The position numbers and the translations under genes were made by a program. The notes below the pieces were generated by a model. It had not been told where the DNA came from, did no database searches, and saw nothing but the letters and a program-made list of their open reading frames with translations. This document shows positions 1 through 7,430 of a stretch of 17,656 bases of DNA, piece after piece. The stretch comes from RGIG3872 sp045660245 (GTDB lineage: Bacteria > Bacillota > Clostridia > Christensenellales > UBA1242). The stretch covers positions 1-17,656 of the forward strand of contig JAZRDJ010000011.1 in the NCBI GenBank assembly GCA_045660245.1, read 5' to 3'. How positions within the stretch are numbered: position 1 is the stretch's first letter; the number at the start of each line of letters is the position of its first letter.

Positions 1-30
1 AATATAAAAGTATAAGGAGAATTTTTAACT

Positions 31-606
31 ATGGCTGAAAATCAAGAAGCAATTGATTTGGTATTTATGACTTTGTCTGAGGATTTGGAAAAGGCTATTT
101 CACACCTCAAAAGTGAATTGTTGTCTATTCGTGCAGGACGTGCAAATCCGCATATTTTGGATAAAATCACAGTAGACTATTATGGAACACAAACACCTCT
201 TGCGCATGTTTCAAACATTTCTGTGCAAGATGCAAGAATGCTTGTGATTGCGCCTTGGGATATTTCACTTGTGAAAGAAATCAACAAGGCGATTGTCGCA
301 TCTGACATCGGAATCACACCATCAGATGACGGAAGAGTGATCAGACTTTCTTTCCCAGCGCTCACAGAAGAGAGAAGAAAAGAACTCGTGAAGAGCACAA
401 GAAAGATTGCTGAAGATTCAAAAGTTATTTGCAGAAACGCTCGTCGTGACGCGATTGAAGAATTCAGAAAGATGAAAAAGGATTCTCAAGTGACTGAAGA
501 CGAACTCGCTGGATACGAGAAAGATGTTCAAAAAGAACTTGACTCTGCAACTGCAAAGATTGACGCTTTGATGGACGAAAAAGAAAAGGAAATCATGCAG
601 GTATAG
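31..606 (+). CDS. frr: Ribosome recycling factor
   Basis: This 191-residue protein splits post-termination 70S ribosomes together with EF-G in the cytoplasm. The family is usually about 185 residues, so it is full length. Family features visible are the SIRAGRANP segment near residue 33, the VDYYGTQTPL segment near residue 48, and the NARRDAIEEF helix near residue 136, which carries the conserved arginine region. The ATG at 31 has the ribosome binding site AAGGAGA at 14-20. In Bacillota frr normally follows pyrH, which would lie left of the window. The next gene begins 9 bases after the stop. Identification is secure. Confidence 0.97.
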   Translation: MAENQEAIDLVFMTLSEDLEKAISHLKSELLSIRAGRANPHILDKITVDYYGTQTPLAHVSNISVQDARMLVIAPWDISLVKEINKAIVASDIGITPSDDGRVIRLSFPALTEERRKELVKSTRKIAEDSKVICRNARRDAIEEFRKMKKDSQVTEDELAGYEKDVQKELDSATAKIDALMDEKEKEIMQV

Positions 607-614
607 TTTGCTCT

Positions 615-812
615 ATGACAGATTTTCAAAAATATCGTGGAACAAAAGTAGAAAAAACAAAAAAAGAACTTGAAGAATGCGGATTTGTGGTTCATGTTGA
701 AGAAAATTTTGAAAAAGGCGACAATTTCCCTGAAAAGTTGGTCGTTGATATCAAAATTATTGGAGATCGTGAAATCAAAATTATTGCTGGCGCATTCAAG
801 TTTTTGTCTTGA
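615..812 (+). CDS. Small hypothetical protein between frr and uppS
   Basis: I do not recognise this 65-residue protein. It has no signal peptide or membrane segment. The N-terminal half (about residues 7-25) looks like an amphipathic helix rich in Lys and Glu, with one Cys near residue 22. The C-terminal half alternates hydrophobic residues, as in a small beta sheet, and ends GAFKFLS. The ATG lies 9 bases after the frr stop with no good ribosome binding site, so translation may be coupled to frr. The stop is 15 bases before uppS. Its tight fit between two conserved genes, and codon use like theirs, argue that it is real. No function can be assigned. Confidence 0.65.
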   Translation: MTDFQKYRGTKVEKTKKELEECGFVVHVEENFEKGDNFPEKLVVDIKIIGDREIKIIAGAFKFLS

Positions 813-827
813 ATATTGGAGATTATC

Positions 828-1559
828 ATGAGGCTTTTTGGCAGAAAAAAGAAAAAAGAAAATAGCAAGGTTCTTGATATGAGCAGAATTCCGGCTCATA
901 TTGCTTTCATATGTGATGGAAACGGGAGATGGGCAACAAGGCGTGGGCTTCCGAGATTTGAGGGGCACAAGGCTGGTGTCGATGCTCTCAAAAAAGTGAT
1001 CAAGCGTTGCAGTGAACTGGGTGTCAAGGTGACGTCATTCTACTGTTTTTCAACAGAGAACTTTTCAAGGCCGGAAGCCGAAGTTAATTATCTATTTGGG
1101 CTTTTCAGAAAACTCAAAGAGTTTTCAAGTGAATGTGTGAAAAATGGAATAAAAATCAGAGTAATGGGAGACACAGAACTGTTCCCAAGTGACATGCAGG
1201 ACATTTTGAGTGAAATCGAAGAAAAAACACAAGAATGTGAAAAGATTATTGTCAACTTGGGGCTTGGTTATGGTGGAAGAAGAGAAATTGTTTCTGCTGT
1301 GAACAAAATTCTTGAAACTGGTGCAAAATCTGTGAGTGAAGAGGAATTTTCAAAATATCTATACACCGGAGAACTCGCGGATCCAGATCTCATTGTGAGA
1401 GCAAGTGGAGAGCAAAGGCTTTCGAACTTTATGCTTTTTCAAGCGGCATATTCTGAATTTTATTTCCCGGAAGTCCATTGGCCTGACTTTGACGAAAAAA
1501 TGGTTGACGAGTGTGTGATTGCCTATCAATCAAGAAACAGGCGTTTTGGCAAAGTTTAA
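828..1559 (+). CDS. uppS: Isoprenyl (undecaprenyl) diphosphate synthase
   Basis: This cis-prenyltransferase condenses farnesyl diphosphate with isopentenyl diphosphate to make the C55 lipid carrier for peptidoglycan and other envelope polymers. The protein has 243 residues, normal for the family. Motifs in order are HIAFICDGNGRWA (catalytic Asp30), FYCFSTENFSRP at about residues 71-82, and DLIVRASGEQRLSNF near residues 187-202, which binds IPP; NRRFG closes the C-terminus. A TTG at 816 is also in frame, but the ATG at 828 is chosen because GGAG at 818-821 sits 6 bases before it. cdsA follows, as is usual in bacteria. The basic N-terminus (RKKKKE) is ordinary for cytosolic, membrane-associated members. 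Confidence 0.95.
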   Translation: MRLFGRKKKKENSKVLDMSRIPAHIAFICDGNGRWATRRGLPRFEGHKAGVDALKKVIKRCSELGVKVTSFYCFSTENFSRPEAEVNYLFGLFRKLKEFSSECVKNGIKIRVMGDTELFPSDMQDILSEIEEKTQECEKIIVNLGLGYGGRREIVSAVNKILETGAKSVSEEEFSKYLYTGELADPDLIVRASGEQRLSNFMLFQAAYSEFYFPEVHWPDFDEKMVDECVIAYQSRNRRFGKV

Positions 1560-1598
1560 AATTTGTGAATTATGAAATAATTTTTGGAGACAAAGGGT

Positions 1599-2492
1599 AT
1601 GCTTAAAAGAACAATAACAGGATTTTTTATTTTGGTGATACTTGCGGGCTTTGTTGCACTCCGTGAAGTGTCTGTGCTTTTCTTTGACGGGTTGGTGCTC
1701 GCACTTTTGTATGGCTCAATCATTGAAATGTGCAAGGCGAAGAAACTTTTTGAAAAGAAGTTTTTTGTTTCGGTACTATTGATGTACCCGGTTCCGCTTG
1801 CCTGCATTTATATTTTCTCAACCACTGTTATGCAATGTATACTTCTCCAAATACTCTTGGGGCTTCTTGTGTTTGCGCTTTGTATGTTTGCTGAACTTGT
1901 GCTTTCTGGTGCAAAAAATTCAGAGCCAGAAAAACAAGAGCAGAGCAACAATCTACTCGCTGGCACAGTGAGTGTGCTTTCACTCGTGCTTTATCCAACA
2001 ACATTTGTCGGTACTCTCTTTGGAATAAACCACATTGGAATGAATATTGGTTACATTGGGATTATTTTGGTGTTTGCAATTTCAATGTGTACAGACACAT
2101 TTGCTTATCTCTTTGGATCACTCATCAAGGGGCCAAGACTTGCTCCTGAAATTTCGCCAAAAAAGAGCATTTCGGGATTTCTGTTTGGTGCGCTTGGTGG
2201 GGTTGTTGCTGCTGGACTTTGTTTGTATCTCTTCCACTTTGCAGGGCTTTTGCCATCAGCAATTGTTGGAATGAGTGATTTGAATGCGGTGTTGCTGTTT
2301 GTCACTATTGGGCTTCTTGGGACATTCCTCACGCAATTTGGTGATCTCGTTGCTTCTGCAATCAAGAGAAAGACTGGAATCAAGGATTTTGGCTCAATTT
2401 TCCCTGGGCATGGTGGTTTCATGGACAGAATTGATGGTGCAATGTTCAACAGTTTGCTCGTGTTTGTTGTGTTTGCATTGTTCTTGTGTTAA
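1599..2492 (+). CDS. cdsA: Phosphatidate cytidylyltransferase (CDP-diglyceride synthase)
   Basis: This integral membrane enzyme converts phosphatidic acid and CTP to CDP-diacylglycerol, the precursor of bacterial phospholipids. It has 297 residues and multiple hydrophobic segments. The family signature lies near the C-terminus at about residues 252-280: SAIKRKTGIKDFG followed by FPGHGGFMDRID, with the metal-binding Asp residues. An in-frame TTG at 1584 is less likely than the ATG at 1599, because GGAG at 1586-1589 is placed for the ATG. The gene lies between uppS and rseP. In many Bacillota dxr sits between cdsA and rseP; here the gap is only 27 bases, so dxr is not at this locus. Confidence 0.94.
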   Translation: MLKRTITGFFILVILAGFVALREVSVLFFDGLVLALLYGSIIEMCKAKKLFEKKFFVSVLLMYPVPLACIYIFSTTVMQCILLQILLGLLVFALCMFAELVLSGAKNSEPEKQEQSNNLLAGTVSVLSLVLYPTTFVGTLFGINHIGMNIGYIGIILVFAISMCTDTFAYLFGSLIKGPRLAPEISPKKSISGFLFGALGGVVAAGLCLYLFHFAGLLPSAIVGMSDLNAVLLFVTIGLLGTFLTQFGDLVASAIKRKTGIKDFGSIFPGHGGFMDRIDGAMFNSLLVFVVFALFLC

Positions 2493-2519
2493 AAATATTT
2501 TTTGTAAGGAGTTAAAATT

Positions 2520-3806
2520 TTGACAGTCGTTTATATTTTGATTGCGCTTTTGGTGCTTTTGTTGCTCATTACTGTTCATGAATTTGGGCATTATGTCACT
2601 GGCAAACTTTTGGGGTTCAAAATTAATGAATTTTCGATTGGATTTGGAAAGGCAATATACAAAAAAACAAAAAAGAATGGTGAAGTTTTTTCGGTGAGAA
2701 TTGTTCCACTTGGCGGATTTTGTGCTTTTGAAGGTGAGGATGAAGAAAATCCAAGCCCAAGAGCGTTCAACAATCAAAAACCATGGAAGAGGATAATTGT
2801 TCTGGCTGGTGGTGTGCTCTTTAACTTTTTGTTTGGTGTTTTGACATCAGTGATATATTTGCTTTCAGCAGGTTTTGCTGTTCCAGAAGTCGCTTTTTTG
2901 ACACCGGGAAGTTTGAATAGTGAATTTCAAGTTGGAGACAGAATTGTTGCTGTTGATGGGGTGAGCATTGAGGCATATCGTCAGATGTCAAGTTTGACAG
3001 GAAAATATGATTTGAATGAAAAGTTTTCTGTCACTGTTGAACGCAAAGTGGGAGATGTGTATGAACTGGTGACCATTGACAATGTTCAAAAATTCAAAAG
3101 TCCTGCATTTTTCTATGCTAGCAAAATATCAATAGATAAAAAAATATACAAAAACGTTGCAGGACAACCAGTTGAAATGTCCCTTGAAGATTTCAATGAA
3201 TATCTACTTGGTATTGAGCCAGTAAAAAAAGATGATGGAAAATACGAAGAAATTTCTTTAAATAATGAAACGGTGAAGTTCTATAAATCAACAGATATGA
3301 CTGCTGAAAATGCTTATACCACGGAAGAACTCAAAGATCTTGTTGGTGTTCAATTTTCAAGCGGAACAGTGTCGCTTGGTTTTGTGTATTCAAGTGCACA
3401 AAAGTCATATGGCTTTTTTGAAGCACTTTTAAAAGCGTGGCCTTTTAGTTTCTATATTGGTGGAACAATTCTCTCTGCGCTCGGTGGAATTTTCACTGGG
3501 ACAACAACACTTGCTGACATGGGAGGAACATTCACTGCAATTGCTCAAATGGCTGAAGTGACAAGTTGGGGATTTAATCAATTTTTGATGCTCCTGCCAC
3601 TTTTGTCTATCAATCTTGCTCTGTTCAATTTCTTGCCAATTCCTGCTCTTGATGGGGCAAGGGCGCTATTTGTTGGAATTGAAGCAGTGCGCGGAAAACC
3701 AATCAATCCAAAAGTCGAAGGTTGGATTCACACAATTGGGCTTTTTCTGTTGTTTGGGCTCGTGATTTTCCTTGATGGATATCAGTTGATTACAAAATTA
3801 TTTTAG
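2520..3806 (+). CDS. rseP: RseP/RasP-type site-2 zinc metalloprotease
   Basis: This membrane protease of the S2P family cleaves transmembrane segments, for example of anti-sigma factors and remnant signal peptides. It has 428 residues; B. subtilis RasP is similar in length. The zinc site HEFGH is at residues 20-24 in the first membrane segment. A PDZ domain covers roughly residues 120-195 (core GDRIVAVDGVSI). The second active-site motif, NFLPIPALDG, is at about residues 370-379, with Asp378 as third zinc ligand. The start is TTG at 2520 with TAAGGAG ending at 2511. A lysine-rich, poorly conserved stretch of about 80 residues follows the PDZ domain. The substrate is not evident from context. 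Confidence 0.95.
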   Translation: MTVVYILIALLVLLLLITVHEFGHYVTGKLLGFKINEFSIGFGKAIYKKTKKNGEVFSVRIVPLGGFCAFEGEDEENPSPRAFNNQKPWKRIIVLAGGVLFNFLFGVLTSVIYLLSAGFAVPEVAFLTPGSLNSEFQVGDRIVAVDGVSIEAYRQMSSLTGKYDLNEKFSVTVERKVGDVYELVTIDNVQKFKSPAFFYASKISIDKKIYKNVAGQPVEMSLEDFNEYLLGIEPVKKDDGKYEEISLNNETVKFYKSTDMTAENAYTTEELKDLVGVQFSSGTVSLGFVYSSAQKSYGFFEALLKAWPFSFYIGGTILSALGGIFTGTTTLADMGGTFTAIAQMAEVTSWGFNQFLMLLPLLSINLALFNFLPIPALDGARALFVGIEAVRGKPINPKVEGWIHTIGLFLLFGLVIFLDGYQLITKLF

Positions 3807-3814
3807 GGTGGAAA

Positions 3815-5398
3815 ATGGATACAAAAGAAATAATCAATGCTCTCAATGAAAAAACAGGAAACAAATATTCTTTTGTTTTCAAAGATGCAACAGTTTCGCC
3901 ATCAGACGGAAGTTGTTTGCTTGAATTATATTACAAAGATGGAGTGATTTTGAGTTTTGATGAAAGAAAGGAAAGCGCTGATTTCATCAGATCAAAGTTG
4001 CCATCAGGTTTTGAATACAAAGTCAAATTTATCAAAAACTTTGTTACAAAAGACACAATTATTCCAAAGATTGATGAGTTTTTTGCAAAAAATATGCCAT
4101 CAGTTATCCATGAGGTTCAATCACTTGAAAAAACAGAAAGTGGTTTTTCGTTTGTACTTTCAATTGATGACAAGACCTATGAATATTTTTTGAACAAAGA
4201 TGGAGAGAAAAAACTCAAAGAGTTTTTGGAAAAATCTTTTTTCATGAAGTTTGATTTTGAAACAAAAATGAAACAAATGAAAGAAGAAACCGAAGAACCA
4301 GTTGCTCTTGTGTTTGAAGAAAAAGAACAAAACATGGATGACAGAGTTATTGAAATTTCTGGAGTTGAAGTTTTGATTGGCGACGTAATTGAAGAAATGC
4401 CAAAATATATCAAAGACATTGCTGGCAAAGAAGCACAGGATATTTGTGTTTGTGGACAGGTGAAGTTCTTGAAAGAAAACTCGTATGAAAGAAAAAAGAA
4501 AGAATCAGCACCATCAAAAGATGGAGTTGATGAACTTCTTTCTGAGCCAAGTTTGAGATATTATTACAAATGGACACTTGAAGGTTTCACAGGAAGCATG
4601 AAGTGTGTGTATTTTTCAAACAAAAACACACTTGAGGCAATCAGGACTCTTGAAGATGGACAGGAAATTGTGGTTGTTGGAGATATTGAAAAAGACAAAT
4701 TTGGTGATTCATATTCAATGAAAGTTAAGCGCATTTCAAAGTGTGTAAGACCTGATGGATTTGAAGAAAAAATTGACTACAAAACAGAAAATGCAGAGTA
4801 CAAGTTTGTTTTCCCAGAGCGCATTGAAATCACGGCGCAAGTTGATTTGTTTGGTGCTCTTGAGGAAGTGATTCCACCATATCTTCAAACTCATGACGTG
4901 GTTGTTTTTGACTTTGAAACAACCGGTTTGAATGTTGGTGAAGGGCACAAGATTATTGAAATTGGTGCGGTCAAGATTGAGAATGGAAAGATCAAAGACC
5001 GATTCATGTGTATGATAGATCCTGAAATGCATATACCAGAAGAAAGTACAAAAATCCATGGTATTGTTGATGAAGATGTTCAGGGCGCTCCAAAAATTGA
5101 AGAAGCAATTCAAGATTTTTATAAATACACTCGAGGCTGTGTACTTTGTGGTCATAATATTGAATTCGATTTTGGATTTTTGAACAAATACGGAAAAGAA
5201 TGTCGATATAATTTTGACAATGAACAATTGGATACTCTTGCACTCGCAAAAATGTATGTCAAGGGTGCAAAAAATTACAAACTTGGTACGCTTTGTGAAA
5301 AGTTTGGTATTGTTCTTGATAATGCTCATAGAGCGGTATATGACGCAAGGGCGACCGCTGAACTTTTGATTAAACTTGCAGAAAATATTGAAGCGTAA
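3815..5398 (+). CDS. PolC-like protein with OB fold and DEDDh exonuclease, no polymerase
   Basis: This 527-residue protein occupies the usual polC position between rseP and rimP. Residues 1 to about 170 resemble the PolC N-terminal region. An OB fold covers about 209-310 (start DICVCGQVKFL), with a charged insertion near 218-248. A 3'-5' exonuclease of the DEDDh class covers about 362-525: VFDFETTG (Asp366, Glu368), GHNIEFDFGFLN (Asp452) and HRAVYDARAT (His505, Asp510). All five catalytic residues are present. Full PolC is about 1,400 residues, with a PHP domain split around the exonuclease and then the polymerase. Here neither PHP half (no LHLHT motif) nor any polymerase sequence is present. 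The stop is followed by an intergenic promoter, not by displaced coding sequence. It is probably a nuclease; a role in replication is not shown. Confidence 0.85.
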   Translation: MDTKEIINALNEKTGNKYSFVFKDATVSPSDGSCLLELYYKDGVILSFDERKESADFIRSKLPSGFEYKVKFIKNFVTKDTIIPKIDEFFAKNMPSVIHEVQSLEKTESGFSFVLSIDDKTYEYFLNKDGEKKLKEFLEKSFFMKFDFETKMKQMKEETEEPVALVFEEKEQNMDDRVIEISGVEVLIGDVIEEMPKYIKDIAGKEAQDICVCGQVKFLKENSYERKKKESAPSKDGVDELLSEPSLRYYYKWTLEGFTGSMKCVYFSNKNTLEAIRTLEDGQEIVVVGDIEKDKFGDSYSMKVKRISKCVRPDGFEEKIDYKTENAEYKFVFPERIEITAQVDLFGALEEVIPPYLQTHDVVVFDFETTGLNVGEGHKIIEIGAVKIENGKIKDRFMCMIDPEMHIPEESTKIHGIVDEDVQGAPKIEEAIQDFYKYTRGCVLCGHNIEFDFGFLNKYGKECRYNFDNEQLDTLALAKMYVKGAKNYKLGTLCEKFGIVLDNAHRAVYDARATAELLIKLAENIEA

Positions 5399-5429
5399 TA
5401 TTTTTGTGGTAGAAATTTGTTTAAAATAC

Positions 5430-5458
5430 TTGCAAAATGCAAATTATCATTATATAAT
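5430..5458 (+). promoter_or_regulatory. Sigma-A-type promoter for the rimP-nusA-infB operon
   Basis: The -35 box TTGCAA (5430-5435) and the -10 box TATAAT (5453-5458) are separated by 17 bases, a near-consensus housekeeping promoter. It lies in the 147-base gap between the PolC-like gene and rimP; transcription would start near 5465. The -35 box overlaps the inverted repeat TTGCA-AAA-TGCAA (5430-5442), which could be an operator or chance. No terminator is visible between the upstream gene and this promoter, so read-through is possible. Confidence 0.75.
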
Positions 5459-5485
5459 AAACGTATAAAGTTTAACTTGATTTTT

Positions 5486-5509
5486 GGGAGTGGCTGAAAG
5501 GCCACTCCT
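5486..5509 (+). promoter_or_regulatory. Leader hairpin upstream of rimP
   Basis: GGAGTGGC (5487-5494) and GCCACTCC (5501-5508) form a perfect 8-bp stem with the 6-base loop TGAAAG, plus a possible outer G-T pair. It lies about 20 bases into the predicted transcript and 24 bases before the rimP ribosome binding site. A structured leader ahead of rimP is known in several bacteria. It is followed by AAAATTTTG rather than a run of T, so it is a poor intrinsic terminator as it stands. A regulatory role is inferred. Confidence 0.65.
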
Positions 5510-5545
5510 AAAATTTTGTTAGATGAAAAAACAAAGGAGATTTTT

Positions 5546-6004
5546 ATGTCAAAGATAACAGAAAAAGTACAAGAGTACTTGAATCCAATTGTTGAAGAAC
5601 TTGGATACGAAATTGTTGATGTTGAATATGAAAAGAAGTATGATGGTTACAATTTGACGGTATTCATTGACTCAGAGAATGGAATTTCACTTGATGATTG
5701 TGAAAAAGTACACCATGCAATTGATGAACCGCTCGATGTTCTTGATCCAACAAACGGCGCATCATATACATTGAATGTTTCATCACCAGGAGTGGATAGA
5801 CCATTCAAGACAGAAAGAGATTTTGAGAGAAACCTTGGACAGATGGTTGAAGTAAACTTGTATGCATCGATCAAAAAATGTAAAAATTTTGTCGGAGAAC
5901 TCGTTGGCTTTGATGATGAAAATATTGAAATAAAAACAAAAAAAGAAAATATCAAATTTGAAAGAAAAAGTATTGCAAAAATTTGCAAGTACATTGAATT
6001 TTAG
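5546..6004 (+). CDS. rimP: Ribosome maturation factor RimP
   Basis: RimP helps assemble the 30S ribosomal subunit. The protein has 152 residues, as expected. The N-terminal domain shows GYEIVDVEYEKKYDGYNLTV, then SLDDCEKVHHAI and the conserved LNVSSPGVDRPF segment. A small Sm-like C-terminal domain follows, ending in residues that overlap the nusA ribosome binding site. An in-frame TTG at 5516 exists, but the ATG at 5546 is preceded by AAAGGAGA at 5533-5540 and begins the normal reading. It is the first gene after the promoter at 5430-5458. RimP next to NusA is the standard arrangement across bacteria. Confidence 0.96.
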   Translation: MSKITEKVQEYLNPIVEELGYEIVDVEYEKKYDGYNLTVFIDSENGISLDDCEKVHHAIDEPLDVLDPTNGASYTLNVSSPGVDRPFKTERDFERNLGQMVEVNLYASIKKCKNFVGELVGFDDENIEIKTKKENIKFERKSIAKICKYIEF

Positions 6005-6018
6005 GAGGAAAATACAAA

Positions 6019-7167
6019 ATGGTAAACAAAGATTTTTTCTTGGCACTTGACGAACTTGAAAACACAAAAGGAATCAAAAAAGAGTTTTTCATTGAAACAC
6101 TAGAGAGCGCACTTGTTGCAGCATACAAAAAGAACTTTGGAGAAGCAAAAGCCGTGACTGTGAAACTTGTTCCTGAAAAGAACACAATCAAGGTTATTGC
6201 TTACAAGACAGTTGTTGAGGAAGTTGTGGATCCAGACACAGAAATTGCGCTCGCTGATGCAAAAGAAATCAAAAAGTCATACAAGGTGGGAGATATTGTT
6301 CAAGAAGAAATTACTCCAAAGGAATTTGGACGTATTGCAGCAGGAACAGCAAAGCAAGTTGTTACTCAAAAACTCAGAGAAGCTGAAAGAAATGCAGCAT
6401 TTGCTGAACTTTCTGACAAAGTTGATACATTGATGACAGGAATTATTCGTCGTGAGGACAATGGTTCATACTTCATTGAACTTGCTGGAACAAATATTGA
6501 AGGTGTTTTGATGCCAAGCGATCAACTTCCATCAGAAAAATATGACTTGAACACTAGAGTTAAGGTCTATGTGAAGAAACTTCGCGAAACTGCAAGAGGT
6601 GTTCAAGCGATCGTTTCGAGATCTGCTGCTGGTTTTGTGAAAAAACTTTTTGAAAATGAAGTTCCTGAAATTGAGAGTGGAATTGTTGTAATCAAGAACA
6701 TTGTTCGTGAAGCGGGTTACAGAACAAAAATAGCAATCACTTCTGTTGATCCAAACGTTGATGCACTTGGTGCTTGCGTTGGTGCAAAAGGTGTGAGAGT
6801 GAACAGCATCGTTGCTGAACTTGCTGGAGAAAAGGTTGACATTGTTATTTGGTCAGATGATCCATTTGAATATATTGCACGTGCACTTTCACCAGCAAAG
6901 GTAGTAAGTGTTGAAATTGACGAGTTGAACAAATCTTCAAGAGTTATTGTTCCTGACGACAAACTTTCACTTGCAATCGGAAAGAGTGGTCAAAACGTAA
7001 GACTTGCTGCAAAACTCACAAACTGGAAGATTGATGTAAAATCAGAAAGCAAAGCAAAAGAAGAAGCCAATAAGGCGCAAGCAGCACAAATTGAGGAAAC
7101 TGTTTCTCTCGATGATCTTGACGGACTTTTCTCAAGTGTTGACTTTGATGGCTTTGATGAGGAATAA
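6019..7167 (+). CDS. nusA: Transcription termination/antitermination factor NusA
   Basis: NusA binds RNA polymerase and controls pausing, termination and antitermination. It has 382 residues, close to the Bacillus form without the C-terminal repeats of Proteobacteria. Domains are the N-terminal polymerase-binding domain (1 to about 130), S1 (about 135-203), KH1 (core GACVGAKGVRVNSI near 253) and KH2 (core IGKSGQNVRLAAKL near 320). A short acidic tail ends with DLDGLFSSVDFDGFDEE. AGGAGG at 6003-6008 gives a strong ribosome binding site for the ATG. It lies 14 bases after rimP and 2 bases before rnpM. Confidence 0.97.
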   Translation: MVNKDFFLALDELENTKGIKKEFFIETLESALVAAYKKNFGEAKAVTVKLVPEKNTIKVIAYKTVVEEVVDPDTEIALADAKEIKKSYKVGDIVQEEITPKEFGRIAAGTAKQVVTQKLREAERNAAFAELSDKVDTLMTGIIRREDNGSYFIELAGTNIEGVLMPSDQLPSEKYDLNTRVKVYVKKLRETARGVQAIVSRSAAGFVKKLFENEVPEIESGIVVIKNIVREAGYRTKIAITSVDPNVDALGACVGAKGVRVNSIVAELAGEKVDIVIWSDDPFEYIARALSPAKVVSVEIDELNKSSRVIVPDDKLSLAIGKSGQNVRLAAKLTNWKIDVKSESKAKEEANKAQAAQIEETVSLDDLDGLFSSVDFDGFDEE

Positions 7168-7169
7168 GA

Positions 7170-7430
7170 GTGAAAAAGAATGTAATTGTTGAGAGAACTT
7201 GCATTGTCTGCCGAAAAAAGCAAGACAGATCGAACATGATCAAAATCGTCAGAAACAAAAATGGCGAAATTTCTGTTGACAGAACAGGAAAAAATGAAGG
7301 TCGTGGGTGTTATGTTTGTTCGAGTGATGAGTGTCTATCAAAGTTCTTCAAGACACGCGCGTTGAACAGGGCTTTTAAAACAAATATCAGTGAGGAGATT
7401 TATGATCAAATCAGAAATGACTTCAAATAA
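7170..7430 (+). CDS. rnpM: YlxR family RNA-binding protein (RnpM)
   Basis: This 86-residue basic protein belongs to the YlxR family; the B. subtilis member was recently shown to bind and modulate RNase P and renamed RnpM. The family pattern is clear: RTCIVCRKK near the N-terminus, DRTGKNEGRGCYVC in the middle, then a conserved Cys and a basic helix (FFKTRALNRAFK). The four Cys residues around the core could bind metal, though many family members lack some of them. The start is GTG at 7170, with GAGGA at 7159-7163 inside the end of nusA. It lies between nusA and ylxQ as in most Bacillota. Confidence 0.93.
   Translation: MKKNVIVERTCIVCRKKQDRSNMIKIVRNKNGEISVDRTGKNEGRGCYVCSSDECLSKFFKTRALNRAFKTNISEEIYDQIRNDFK

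Noticed and set aside
2520..2548. TTGACA at the start of rseP as a -35 box
   Set aside because: No -10-like sequence lies 16-18 bases downstream; the TTG is the start codon.
4736..5329. A 197-residue open frame on the - strand opposite the exonuclease domain
   Set aside because: It is Phe/Asn/Ile-rich, has no ribosome binding site and lies fully opposite a clear conserved domain; other - strand frames in the window are the same kind of shadow.
5486..5520. The rimP leader hairpin as a rho-independent terminator
   Set aside because: The stem is good but is followed by AAAATTTTG rather than a T run; a leader element is more likely.
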